Below are positions 8,245-16,523 of a DNA stretch of 64,000 nucleotides, piece by piece (the first letter of the stretch is position 1; each line of letters opens with the position of its first letter). Source of the stretch: Bacteroidales bacterium UBA3290 (GTDB lineage Bacteria > Bacteroidota > Bacteroidia > Bacteroidales > UBA932); the NCBI GenBank assembly GCA_002361615.1, contig DETK01000032.1, positions 40,868 to 104,867 on the forward strand. Reading direction: 5' to 3'. The notes below the pieces were generated by a model. The model was not told where the DNA came from and ran no database searches. It saw nothing but the letters and a program-made list of their open reading frames with translations. Position numbers and translations under genes: made by a program.

Positions 8245-9486
8245 ATGAAAGGCAAGTCTCTCCTCACTGTCGTATTGCTCGTGGCGGGTTTCCTGGCCGC
8301 GGGCTTCCCCTCTTTCGCACAGGACATCATCACGAAGAAAGATGGTACGGATATCAAGGCAAAGGTCCTTGAAGTCAACGAAAGCGAAGTCAAGTACAGA
8401 AGATACGACTATCTGGACGGTCCGATCTTCACGATGCTCAAGTCGGAAATCCTGATCGTCCGCTATGAAAACGGAACCAACGATGTCTTCAATGGAAAGG
8501 GCAAATCTGTTCCGGTCGTCAAGTACGAACCGGAACCGACCGTAGAAGAGGCGGACGACCGTGACCGGGATGAAATGAAGAAGGACAAAAAAGACTCGAA
8601 GAAGTCATCCAAAAAGGATGCTAAAAAGGAATCCAAGAAGGACTTGAAGAAAAAAGACAAGAAGACTTCGGAGGACGAAGAGGAGGTAGTCGCAGAAGAG
8701 AAGGTGGAGAAGGAAGAAAAGGTGGAGAAGGAAGAAAAAGTGGAAAAGGAGAAGAAGGACTCCAAGAAAGAATCCTCCAAGAAGGATGTGAAGAAAAAGA
8801 AGGATTCGAAGGACGAAGAAGAAGTAATCACGGAAGAGAAGGAGGAAGTGGAGAAGGTTGCGAAGAAAGAGGAGAAGGAAAAGAAAGAAAAGAAGGACAA
8901 GAAGGATTCGAAGAAAGATAAGGAGAAGAAAGAAAAAGATTCTTCGAAGAAAGACAAGGATAAGGACAAGAAGAGCGACAAGGGCGGAAGCAAGGCGGTG
9001 GATGGAATCGAGATTCTGTCCGGCGATACCTATTTCCTGTCCAAATCCGATGAAGCCGTGGTCGTGTTTGATTACGACAAAACGGTCGTCGAGGGCAAGC
9101 CGCTGATGGAATACCTGGAAGACCAGGGTTCGGACTGGGTGAAGGAATGGCCCGAAAACCAGGAGTTTATCAGTGGAAAGTTCGTGGAGTATTTCAACGA
9201 CAAGAGCAAGGGAATGACCCTGGCCGAGAAGGGGAAGGCGCCCTATAAACTGGTCATCCATGTGGACAAGATGGATTTCGGCAGCGTTGCCGGCAATCCT
9301 TTCAATATGTACTCCGGAGGCGCTGAGATTTCCGGAACGGTGGAGGTCGTGGATGCATCGAGCGGCAAGAAATGCCTGTCCATGGACTTTACCGATATCC
9401 AGGGCGTCCGCCAGATGTCGGCTACCTGGCGGCTGGAATTCGCCTTCATCGAGCTGGCGAAACGCCTGCTGAAATTTGCCAAGTAA
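8245..9486 (+). CDS. Secreted protein with a long Lys/Glu-rich low-complexity tract
   Basis: Unknown function. The 413-residue protein has an N-terminal signal peptide (hydrophobic residues about 5-24 ending SFAQ), a small domain at about 26-80 (DIITKKDGTDIKAKVLEV...KSEILIVRYENGT) shared with the next gene, then residues about 105-250 made almost wholly of Lys, Glu, Asp and Ser, including tandem VEKEEK repeats coded by 18-bp DNA repeats near 8700-8750. A C-terminal globular domain (about 255-413, starting GIEILSGDTYFL) has alternating beta-like segments. The tract is rich in AAG/GAA codons and is locally AT-richer than the neighbours. The tract could bind envelope anions or nucleic acid, but nothing in the sequence proves it. 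Confidence 0.8.
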   Translation: MKGKSLLTVVLLVAGFLAAGFPSFAQDIITKKDGTDIKAKVLEVNESEVKYRRYDYLDGPIFTMLKSEILIVRYENGTNDVFNGKGKSVPVVKYEPEPTVEEADDRDRDEMKKDKKDSKKSSKKDAKKESKKDLKKKDKKTSEDEEEVVAEEKVEKEEKVEKEEKVEKEKKDSKKESSKKDVKKKKDSKDEEEVITEEKEEVEKVAKKEEKEKKEKKDKKDSKKDKEKKEKDSSKKDKDKDKKSDKGGSKAVDGIEILSGDTYFLSKSDEAVVVFDYDKTVVEGKPLMEYLEDQGSDWVKEWPENQEFISGKFVEYFNDKSKGMTLAEKGKAPYKLVIHVDKMDFGSVAGNPFNMYSGGAEISGTVEVVDASSGKKCLSMDFTDIQGVRQMSATWRLEFAFIELAKRLLKFAK

Positions 9487-9508
9487 ATCCTTCAAAAACC
9501 AATAACCT

Positions 9509-10333
9509 ATGAAAAGACTCCTGATCGTCCTCGTGACGCTGTGCTCGGTGGTATCCGCTTTTGCACAGGACCTTATCACCAAAACGGACGGAACCGACAT
9601 CAAGGCGAAGATCACGGAAGTGAACACCGACAATGTCAAGTACAAACGTTCGGACAATCTGAACGGTCCGACCTATACGATCAACAAGTCCGAGATCCTG
9701 ATGATCATCTACGGGAACGGTATGCGCGAGATCTTCAACACGGGAGAGGCTCCCAGTCAGCCAAAACAGGAAGTTTCCCAGAAGGCTTCCGCTCCGGCTG
9801 CCAAGGCCGTGCGGAACGACCTCTTCATCTCGGATCCTTCCCGGTTGGAAGATGGCCTGAAATACCGTCACCTGAAAGATCTGTATGACCGAGGCGACTA
9901 CCGCAAGCTGGACGAGGCGAAATATTCCCCGGGCCTTGCGTGGATCAACCTGGCCGTCCCCGGCGTCGCCCAGTTCATCATGGGTGAAGGCGGCCTGGGT
10001 GCGCGTTATCTGATCTGGGGCGCGGTCAATACCGGATTGATGACGGGAGGTGTCTATCTCTCCCGCGCGATGAACAGCGGAGAGGATGCCAGATACAGTT
10101 GGTTGCCCTTGATCGTGACCGGCGCCGGCGCCATCGGTTACCTGATCACGACCTTCACTTCCATCTCCAACGCCTCCAAAGTGGCCAAAGTGAAGAGCCT
10201 CTACAACCATGACTTGAACGCGATGGGCCTGAGTTACGACTTCACGATCGATGCGACCCCTTTTGTCGCACCGGTCTATATGGGTGACCGCTATGTCGCC
10301 GCGGCCGGTCTGACGCTGACCATGAAGTTTTAA
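9509..10333 (+). CDS. Secreted or membrane protein sharing the N-terminal domain of its upstream neighbour
   Basis: Unknown function; 274 residues. A signal peptide (MKRLLIVLVTLCSVVSAFAQ) precedes a domain at about 20-75 (DLITKTDGTDIKAKITEV, then KSEILMIIYGNG) closely matching the head of the preceding gene, a type of domain common in secreted Bacteroidetes proteins. The rest differs: residues about 145-225 contain two to three hydrophobic segments (WINLAVPGVAQFIMGEGG; LIWGAVNTGLMTGGVYL; LPLIVTGAGAIGYLITTF), followed by a short beta-rich tail ending LTLTMKF. The gap to the previous gene is 22 nt, so the two are probably co-transcribed. Confidence 0.75.
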   Translation: MKRLLIVLVTLCSVVSAFAQDLITKTDGTDIKAKITEVNTDNVKYKRSDNLNGPTYTINKSEILMIIYGNGMREIFNTGEAPSQPKQEVSQKASAPAAKAVRNDLFISDPSRLEDGLKYRHLKDLYDRGDYRKLDEAKYSPGLAWINLAVPGVAQFIMGEGGLGARYLIWGAVNTGLMTGGVYLSRAMNSGEDARYSWLPLIVTGAGAIGYLITTFTSISNASKVAKVKSLYNHDLNAMGLSYDFTIDATPFVAPVYMGDRYVAAAGLTLTMKF

Positions 10334-10355
10334 TCTTTAGAAAAGCATTATCACC

Positions 10356-10532
10356 ATGGCAAGAGACAGACGCTTTGAAATGATTGAAAGGGAAGGAATG
10401 GGCCTGGCCGCCCATATCCGCATCATCGTCGATACCGAGACCGGTGTCAACTACCTGTACGTCCAGGACGGCTACGGCGGCGGACTCACGCCGCTACTCG
10501 ACGCCAAAGGCAATCCCATCGTCTCCCGCTGA
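10356..10532 (+). CDS. DUF6440-like small protein, 58 residues
   Basis: A short gene beginning ATGGCAAGAGAC and ending TGA. The product begins MARDRRFEMIEREG, contains VDTETGVNYLYVQDGYGGG and ends LTPLLDAKGNPIVSR. The pattern RFE..E..G, DxETGVxYL, GY.GGLTPLLD.xGxP is what I know as the DUF6440 family, small proteins with no known function. It follows the secreted protein by 22 nt and may share its transcript. Confidence 0.85.
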   Translation: MARDRRFEMIEREGMGLAAHIRIIVDTETGVNYLYVQDGYGGGLTPLLDAKGNPIVSR

Positions 10533-10568
10533 CCCCGGAAGGCTGCTGGAGGGTGCTCCGACAGTATT

Positions 10569-10620
10569 GGATTTTCACTTTATTTCACTATCTTTGTAGT
10601 TACGTGTAAAGTGAAGATCC
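10569..10620 (+). promoter_or_regulatory. Promoter flanked by a 14-bp inverted repeat, upstream of the POT transporter
   Basis: TATCTTTG at 10589-10596 is a good -7 box. It sits between GGATTTTCACTTTA (10569-10582) and TAAAGTGAAGATCC (10607-10620), complementary at 13 of 14 positions. The arrangement could be an operator for a dimeric regulator. Confidence 0.6.
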
Positions 10621-10642
10621 AATTTTTTTATACTGATAACCT

Positions 10643-12349
10643 ATGAAAATGCTATCCTTTCTGACGAATCTCTGGAACAGCAATGCCACGCTGGTGCTGC
10701 TGTTTCTGATTCTGATCATCGTGGCGGTCTTCGTCGTCTTTTACCTGAACAAGGCAAAGGAACACCCGAAGGGGTTGATTGCCGCTGCATTGAGCAACAT
10801 GGGCGAGCGCTTCGGCTACTACATCATGAATGCCGTGCTGCTGCTCTTCCTGGTCTCGAAGTTCGGTCTGCCCGACGGAACGGCCGGCCTGATCTACTCG
10901 TTCTTCTATTTCGGCATTTACATCCTGGCCCTGGTGGGCGGTCTGATCGCCGACAGGACGCAGAACTACAACCGCACCATCCAGATCGGTCTGTTCATCA
11001 TGGCGGCCGGTTACGTGGCCCTGGCCATTCCGCTCTTCAGCAAGGTGGGCGGCATGGTGACCGACGGCAACGGCGGCTGGTGGGGCATCCTGATCTTCAC
11101 CTGCATCGCCCTGCTCTGTATCGCCTTCGGTAACGGTCTGTTCAAAGGCAACCTGCAGGCCCTGGTCGGTAAACTCTACGACGAGTTTGAAGCCGAGGAA
11201 GCCAAGAAGGGCCCCGAGGCTCTGAAGATCGCCAAGGACAAGCGTGACTCCGGTTTCCAGATCTTCTATGTGTTCATCAACATCGGCGGCGTGATCGCCC
11301 CGTTCATCGCCCCGATGCTCCGCAAGTGGTGGCTCGGCCGCAGCGGCTTTATCTACAATGCCGACATGACGGGACTCTGCCATCAATTCATCGGCGGAGA
11401 AACGGCCGTGGCCGGATCCCAAAAATTCATCGAGACCGCGCAGGCGTCGGTCATCGGCGGCACCGTGCCTGCCGACACCGCCCAGTTCTGCTCCGACTAT
11501 GTGCAGGTATTCAACACGGGTATCCACTGGGCGTTCATCGTCTCGGCCGTCGCCATGCTGACCTCGCTGTTCATCTTCCTGGCTACCAAGCACAAGTTCC
11601 CGCAGCCGGGCAAGAAGGTCGCCGCCCAGAGCGTCGAATACACCGCTGAAGAGAAGCATGCCATGGCCAAGGAGATCAAGCAGCGTATGGCCGCTCTGTT
11701 CGCCGTACTCGGCATCGCCATCTTCTTCTGGCTCTCGTTCCACCAGAACGGCCAGTCGCTGATGGTCTTCGCCCGCGACTTCGTGGATTCCTCGAAGATT
11801 GCGCCCGAGATTTCGCAGGCGCTGAACCCGCTTTACGTGATTATCCTGACCCCGATTGTGATGGCTATTTTCGCCGGCCTTGCCCGCAGGGGTAAACCGG
11901 TGTCCACCCCGCGCAAGATTGCCTACGGTATGTTCATTGCCGGTCTGGCCTATCTCTTCCTGGTCATCCTCTCGGTCGCCAACCACTATCCGTCCGGTGA
12001 CACCTTCCGCGCCATGGACTCGACCCAGATGGCCGCTGCCGGCCTGGCCAAATCGGGCTACTGGGTGATGTTCGTCATCTATTTCTTCCTGACCGTGGCC
12101 GAGCTGCTGATTTCGCCGCTGGGTCTGAGTTTCGTCTCGAAGGTGGCGCCCAAGCACATGGTCGGTCTCTGCCAGGGCCTCTGGCTCGGTGCGACCGCCA
12201 TCGGCAACCTCTTCATCTTCGTCGGCCCGATCATGCTCAACGCCTGGCCGATCTGGAAGTGCTGGACGGTGTTCCTGGTCATCTGCTTCGTGTCGATGTC
12301 GATCATGCTCGGCATGGTGAAGTGGCTGGAGAAGGTCACCAAGGACTAA
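10643..12349 (+). CDS. POT/PTR family proton-coupled peptide transporter
   Basis: Inner-membrane symporter of the MFS superfamily that imports di- and tripeptides. It has 568 residues and many hydrophobic segments. The first (LVLLFLILIIVAVFVVFYL) is followed by the POT signature region HPKGLIAAALSNMGERFGYY, containing the ERFxYY variant of ExxERFxYY, and GLIADRTQNYNRTIQIG in the loop of the MFS fold. A cluster of helices at the C-terminus includes SPLGLSFVSKVAPKHMVGLCQG. An extended loop of about 50 residues between the middle helices (near 11340-11510) is seen in Bacteroidetes members. The substrate is inferred from the family only. Confidence 0.9.
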   Translation: MKMLSFLTNLWNSNATLVLLFLILIIVAVFVVFYLNKAKEHPKGLIAAALSNMGERFGYYIMNAVLLLFLVSKFGLPDGTAGLIYSFFYFGIYILALVGGLIADRTQNYNRTIQIGLFIMAAGYVALAIPLFSKVGGMVTDGNGGWWGILIFTCIALLCIAFGNGLFKGNLQALVGKLYDEFEAEEAKKGPEALKIAKDKRDSGFQIFYVFINIGGVIAPFIAPMLRKWWLGRSGFIYNADMTGLCHQFIGGETAVAGSQKFIETAQASVIGGTVPADTAQFCSDYVQVFNTGIHWAFIVSAVAMLTSLFIFLATKHKFPQPGKKVAAQSVEYTAEEKHAMAKEIKQRMAALFAVLGIAIFFWLSFHQNGQSLMVFARDFVDSSKIAPEISQALNPLYVIILTPIVMAIFAGLARRGKPVSTPRKIAYGMFIAGLAYLFLVILSVANHYPSGDTFRAMDSTQMAAAGLAKSGYWVMFVIYFFLTVAELLISPLGLSFVSKVAPKHMVGLCQGLWLGATAIGNLFIFVGPIMLNAWPIWKCWTVFLVICFVSMSIMLGMVKWLEKVTKD

Positions 12350-12365
12350 ACCATCGTTTTCAGCC

Positions 12366-13307
12366 ATGCTGAAAATCGTCTTTTTGGATGCGCAGACGCT
12401 GGGGAGTGACATCTCCCTGGCGCCTGTCTCCGATTTGGGAGACTATGTCTCCTATCCCTTTACGAAGCCGGAAGACGTGTTCGAACGCATCGCCGGCTTC
12501 GATGTGGTGATTACCAACAAGGTATGGATGGGGAAGGAGCAGATCGACGCTTCGCCCGCCCTGAAGCTGATCTGCGTGGCGGCTACCGGAACGAACAACG
12601 TGGATACGGCGTATGCCGCTTCTAAAGGGATCCCGGTACGCAATGCGGTGGACTACTCCACGGAAAGCGTGACGCAGGTCACCTGGATGCACATCCTGAA
12701 TCTCGTGGGCAAGGCCCGCTATTTCGACGATTACGTCAAGGACGGCTCCTACAGCACCAGCGGCTGCTTTACCAATGCGACCGTTCCGTTCTTCGAACTG
12801 CGCGGCAAGACTTATGGTACGGTGGGCCTGGGCAATATCGGTTCACGCGTGGCGGGAGTCGCGGAGGCCTTCGGCATGAAGGTGCTCTACTATCCGACTT
12901 CCGGCAAGCCGCACTCCGACCGCTATGAGGCCGATACGGACCTGGACAGCTTCCTCTCGCGCTGCGACGTGGTGTCAGTCCACTGCCCGCTCAACGAGCG
13001 CACGAACGGCCTGATCGGCTACGGACAGCTTGCCCGGATGAAGCGCAGTGCCGTGATCGTCAATATGGGCCGCGGCGGCATCGTCGTGGAAGCCGACCTG
13101 GCCCGGGCGCTCGACGAAGGCCTGATCGCCGGTGCGGCAACGGACGTGTTCACGAAAGAACCCCTTCCTTCCGGCCATCCTTACCTGAAGATGCAGCATC
13201 CCGAACGGCTGCTGCTCACGCCGCACATCGGCTGGGCCAGCCGCGAAGCCCGCATCTGCCTGGTGGACAAGATCGCCACCAACATCAAGGATATTTTCAA
13301 CTTATAA
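12366..13307 (+). CDS. D-2-hydroxyacid dehydrogenase (glycerate/phosphoglycerate dehydrogenase type)
   Basis: NAD(P)H-dependent reduction of a 2-oxoacid to a D-2-hydroxyacid. The 313-residue protein has the family two-domain layout: AATGTNNVDT, the Rossmann motif GTVGLGNIGSRV (about residue 150), and catalytic Arg in NMGRGGIV, Glu in DVFTKEPLP and His in LTPHIGWAS. It most resembles the hydroxypyruvate/glycerate dehydrogenase subgroup, but the substrate cannot be fixed by reading. It follows the peptide transporter by 16 nt. Confidence 0.9.
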   Translation: MLKIVFLDAQTLGSDISLAPVSDLGDYVSYPFTKPEDVFERIAGFDVVITNKVWMGKEQIDASPALKLICVAATGTNNVDTAYAASKGIPVRNAVDYSTESVTQVTWMHILNLVGKARYFDDYVKDGSYSTSGCFTNATVPFFELRGKTYGTVGLGNIGSRVAGVAEAFGMKVLYYPTSGKPHSDRYEADTDLDSFLSRCDVVSVHCPLNERTNGLIGYGQLARMKRSAVIVNMGRGGIVVEADLARALDEGLIAGAATDVFTKEPLPSGHPYLKMQHPERLLLTPHIGWASREARICLVDKIATNIKDIFNL

Positions 13308-13320
13308 AAACAATAGTGCT

Positions 13321-13869
13321 ATGACTGTCATTATCATCATTGCCATCGTTGCGATCCTCGTGCTGTGGGTGATTTCCGTGCAGCGGAAACTCGTCAAGCA
13401 GGAAGAGATCTGCAAGAACGGCCTGAGCCAGATCGGCGTCCAGCAGAACAACCGCTGGGATGCCCTCAAAGCGCTCGCCGAACTGACCAAAGGCTACTCG
13501 GATCATGAGTACAAGACCATTACCGACACCATCGCGCAGCGCCGTCCCATCTCGGCCAGCAGCACCAGTGCCGACGCCAACACGCAGGAAAACCTCTTCA
13601 CCCAGGCCCTTTCCGCCCTCAACGTCGTGGTGGAGAAGTATCCTGAACTCAAGGCCAACGAGAACTACATCAAGACCATGGACAGCGTCAATACCTACAC
13701 CAACCAGGTGCGTATGAGCCAGATGGTCTACAACGATTCCGTGACCAAGTTCAATCAGATCATCCGTCAGTTCCCGGACTCCATCGTCGCTTCGCTCTTC
13801 CACTTCACCCCGCGCGAATACCTGCAGGTGAACGAGAGCAAGACCGAGATGCCGTCGATGAAGTTCTAA
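13321..13869 (+). CDS. LemA family membrane protein
   Basis: A 182-residue protein with one N-terminal membrane helix (residues about 2-20, IIIIAIVAILVLWVISVQRKL), followed by the four-helix LemA domain (EEICKNGLSQIGVQQNNRWD..., then YPELKANENYIKTMDSVNTY..., VRMSQMVYNDSVTKFNQIIRQFP), with the usual LemA wording in each. LemA proteins are of unknown function and often pair with TPM or DUF2207 proteins, as here. The gap to the DUF2207 gene is 12 nt. Confidence 0.92.
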   Translation: MTVIIIIAIVAILVLWVISVQRKLVKQEEICKNGLSQIGVQQNNRWDALKALAELTKGYSDHEYKTITDTIAQRRPISASSTSADANTQENLFTQALSALNVVVEKYPELKANENYIKTMDSVNTYTNQVRMSQMVYNDSVTKFNQIIRQFPDSIVASLFHFTPREYLQVNESKTEMPSMKF

Positions 13870-13881
13870 ATCCCTGTCCCG

Positions 13882-15567
13882 ATGAAGCGTCTACCTTTGC
13901 TGTGTGCCGTGCTGCTGGCGCTGGTCCTTCCGGTCCGGCCCGCAGCCGCACAGAACCAGGTGCACGATGTGGACATCACCGTCACCCTCGCCACGGATGG
14001 CAGTGCGCAGATCCGGGAAGTATGGGACATGACCCTGAGCCGCGGTACGGAAGTCTATCTGGGCCGCGAGAACCTGGGCGACATCAGGATCCTCGACCTG
14101 ACCGTTTCCGACGAAACGGGCGAGACCTACAAGACCGACCGCAGCTGGGACACAGATCGTTCCTTCGAGCGGAAGAAGGGCCATTGCGGCCTGCATTCCA
14201 TCTCCGACGGTTATGAGATCTGCTGGGGCATCGGTGAATACGGACATCGGACCTACACCGTCGACTACACCTTGACCAACCTGGTCAAGAGCCTGGACGA
14301 CTACGACATGATCCATTACATGTTCTATACGCCCAACGATTTCCGGGCGGAACATGTGAAGGTGACGTTGGAGAAACCGGGCTTTGAGATGGATACCCTC
14401 ACGCGTATCTGGGCCTTCGGTTACGACGGCTACATCTGGCGCGAGGACGGGAAGGTGATTGCCGAAAACGAGAATCCGCTCGAATCCTCGCACGACATCA
14501 TCATCCTGATGCGTTTCGACAAGGGAACCTTCGAATCGAACAGTGTGCAGGAGCGGCCTTTCCAGGCCGTCCTGGACCGTGCGCTGGAAGGGGCCGACGA
14601 GCCGGACAACCCGCTCCCGAAATGGAAGGAGAAACTCTACACCATACTGGGATTCTTCATGTTCATGGGAATGATCCTGTTGCCGTTCCTCCCGTTGATC
14701 GCGCGGATTATCCAGCGTCGCAAGGCCCGTAAGAATGCGTTCGGCACCCTGAATCTCTCCTCCATCGACTGGTCGCGGGAGATTCCCTATGGCGGAGACA
14801 TCATGATGAACAATTACATCATCTCGACTTCCAAGGACATTAAGGCCAAGAACAATTCCGTGGCTTCGGCCATGATTCTCCATATGTTGCAGGAGGGGTG
14901 CCTCGAAGCCCAGCGCGACCTGGCAACCGGCAAGGTCAACATCTATTTCAAGGAAGATGCTGACTTTTCCAAGATCGACAGTACGGAAAAAGGACTCTGG
15001 TCGATGATGCTCGAGGCCAGCGGCCCCAACAAGATCCTGGAAGAGAAGGAATTCTCGACCTGGGCCAAGAAGAAAGGATCACGGCTGATCAACTGGACTC
15101 AGTCTGTCAAGGCCGCGGGTTTGACGAAGTTGCGCACCGGAGGGTACTACCAGTCAAGCAAATACACGGACAAAGGCCGCACTGAAAACCGGAAAATCAT
15201 CGGTTTCAAGAAATTCCTGGAAGATGCGACGCTCATCAAGGAGCGTACGAGCCCGGAAGTCGCCCTGTGGCGCGAATACCTGATCTTCGCCTCGTTGATC
15301 GGCAGTGCCGAGCAGGTGGCCAAGGAACTCAAGGATATCGATCCGGTGATGTTCGAGAAGGCCTACTCGATGCCTTACAGCGACATGTCTCGCGTCATCA
15401 ACCTGTCGAATTCCTACTCGAGAGTTGTTTCGTCGTATGCGTACACGCCTTCAACCAGTTATTCGGGCGGTTCACTGGGAGGCTTCAGCAGAAGCGGCGG
15501 TGGCGGCCACTCGTCATTCGGTGGCGGCGGCGGCTTCAGCGGCGGCGGCCACAGTGGCGTGCGATAA
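13882..15567 (+). CDS. DUF2207 domain membrane protein with a Gly-rich tail
   Basis: A 561-residue protein with a signal peptide (residues 1-23, ending PAAAQ), an extracytoplasmic DUF2207 domain (about 25-235; VDITVTLATDGSAQIREVWDM, GYEICWGIGEYGHRTYTVDY), a membrane helix at about 253-276, a cytoplasmic region, and a C-terminal Ser/Gly-rich tail (GGSLGGFSRSGGGG onward) of the type that ends DUF2207 and TPM proteins. It is paired with LemA. Its stop codon ends at 15567 and the convergent ubiE stop begins at 15568, so there is no spacer or terminator between them. Confidence 0.9.
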   Translation: MKRLPLLCAVLLALVLPVRPAAAQNQVHDVDITVTLATDGSAQIREVWDMTLSRGTEVYLGRENLGDIRILDLTVSDETGETYKTDRSWDTDRSFERKKGHCGLHSISDGYEICWGIGEYGHRTYTVDYTLTNLVKSLDDYDMIHYMFYTPNDFRAEHVKVTLEKPGFEMDTLTRIWAFGYDGYIWREDGKVIAENENPLESSHDIIILMRFDKGTFESNSVQERPFQAVLDRALEGADEPDNPLPKWKEKLYTILGFFMFMGMILLPFLPLIARIIQRRKARKNAFGTLNLSSIDWSREIPYGGDIMMNNYIISTSKDIKAKNNSVASAMILHMLQEGCLEAQRDLATGKVNIYFKEDADFSKIDSTEKGLWSMMLEASGPNKILEEKEFSTWAKKKGSRLINWTQSVKAAGLTKLRTGGYYQSSKYTDKGRTENRKIIGFKKFLEDATLIKERTSPEVALWREYLIFASLIGSAEQVAKELKDIDPVMFEKAYSMPYSDMSRVINLSNSYSRVVSSYAYTPSTSYSGGSLGGFSRSGGGGHSSFGGGGGFSGGGHSGVR

Positions 15568-16269
15568 CTATTCGGCTGAGTAACCCACAGCGATGCCGCC
15601 GGTGTAGAGCTCGTAATGGATGCGGGCGAACCCGGCGGCTTCTATTTCTTTGCAGAGTGCCTCATAGCGCGGGAAGGCCAGTACGGAATCGACCAGATAT
15701 CCATAGGCCTCACCGCTGCCGACCAGTTTGCCGACCAGCCGCATCGCGTGCTTGAAATAGAAGAGGTAGAGGGCCCGCCAGATGCGGTTGCGGGGTACGG
15801 CGAACTCCAGCACGGCCAGCTGGCCGCCCGGTTTTAGTACGCGGCGGATCTCCTGCAGACACTGGGCCCGATGGTCGAAATTGCGCAGCCCGAAGGCGAT
15901 GGTGACGGCGTCGAACGAGCTGTCGGGGAAGGGAATCTCCTCGGCCGATCCGAGAATAAAAGCAGGCTCCGGGTTGAGGTCGCGGCATTTGACCTTTCCA
16001 ATCTCCATCATTTCGGCAGAAATGTCGAGGCCGGTGACGGCATAGCCTTTCTGGGAAAGCGCCTTCGTCAGGTCGCCTGTCCCGCAAGCCAGATCCAGGA
16101 CCGTTGCCGCGGCAGGAAGCCGTTTAGACAACCTGCCCACAAAACGACGGCGCCATAAACGGTCGATTCCCAGCGACATGCCGTGGTTCATCCGGTCGTA
16201 TTTCGACGCGATGGAATCGAACATCCCGCTGATCACCTCAGCCTTCTTATCCAGAGAGTTTTCTGCCAT
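15568..16269 (-). CDS. ubiE: Demethylmenaquinone methyltransferase
   Basis: SAM-dependent methylation of demethylmenaquinone, the last step to menaquinone. In this group the substrate should be the menaquinone precursor. The 233-residue product contains MFDSIASKYDRMNHGMSLGIDRLWRR, the SAM motif VLDLACGTGDL, GLDISAEMMEIGK, the FGLRNF signature and LKPGGQLAVLEF. The start at 16269 (MAENSLDKK) was chosen because a promoter box lies 6 nt upstream and the preceding in-frame sequence enters a tRNA terminator. Confidence 0.94.
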   Translation of the reverse strand: MAENSLDKKAEVISGMFDSIASKYDRMNHGMSLGIDRLWRRRFVGRLSKRLPAAATVLDLACGTGDLTKALSQKGYAVTGLDISAEMMEIGKVKCRDLNPEPAFILGSAEEIPFPDSSFDAVTIAFGLRNFDHRAQCLQEIRRVLKPGGQLAVLEFAVPRNRIWRALYLFYFKHAMRLVGKLVGSGEAYGYLVDSVLAFPRYEALCKEIEAAGFARIHYELYTGGIAVGYSAE

Positions 16270-16275
16270 AGACAA

Positions 16276-16283
16276 CAAAGATA
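16276..16283 (-). promoter_or_regulatory. ubiE promoter -7 box, near-leaderless
   Basis: TATCTTTG on the minus strand, only 6 nt before the ATG at 16269. The transcript would begin at or within about three bases of the start codon. Confidence 0.65.
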
Positions 16284-16312
16284 CGAAATTCTGCGCGAAG
16301 CGAAGGCATACG

Positions 16313-16342
16313 AAAAAAGACCTGCTGCTGCAGGTCTTTTTT
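16313..16342 (-). terminator. Rho-independent terminator of tRNA-Leu
   Basis: AGACCTGC / GCAGGTCT hairpin with flanking A and T runs, immediately 3' of the minus-strand tRNA-Leu. Confidence 0.85.
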
Positions 16343-16344
16343 CG

Positions 16345-16430
16345 TGCCCAGGACAAGACTCGAACTTGCACGCCCTAAAGCGGGCACCAGCCCCTCAAGC
16401 TGGCGTGTCTACCAATTTCACCACCTGGGC
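16345..16430 (-). tRNA. tRNA-Leu (anticodon GAG)
   Basis: An 86-nt minus-strand gene. The acceptor pairs GCCCAGG with CCTGGGC, the anticodon arm is CCAGC-TTGAGGG-GCTGG giving GAG, a long class II variable arm is present, and the T arm carries GTTCGAGTC. The 3' CCA is not encoded. Confidence 0.95.
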
Positions 16431-16444
16431 GGGGATTGGGATTG

Positions 16445-16452
16445 CAAAGGTA
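16445..16452 (-). promoter_or_regulatory. tRNA-Leu promoter -7 box
   Basis: TACCTTTG on the minus strand, about 14 nt before the tRNA 5' end, matching TAnnTTTG. Confidence 0.65.
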
Positions 16453-16493
16453 CTGCTATTTTTGAACTATGCAAATATTTTTGGGTTTTTTTG

Positions 16494-16501
16494 TAGCTTT
16501 G
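16494..16501 (+). promoter_or_regulatory. Promoter -7 box of the HAD/AttH-like/PEP-phosphotransferase operon
   Basis: TAGCTTTG, 22 nt before the ATG at 16524, matches TAnnTTTG. No other promoter is evident until 20.5 kb. Confidence 0.65.
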
Positions 16502-16523
16502 CAGCCGATTTTTGGAAAGAGAC

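Noticed and set aside
8600..8980. CRISPR-like or satellite array
   Set aside because: Repeats are short, adjacent without spacers and in frame, coding Lys/Glu repeats.
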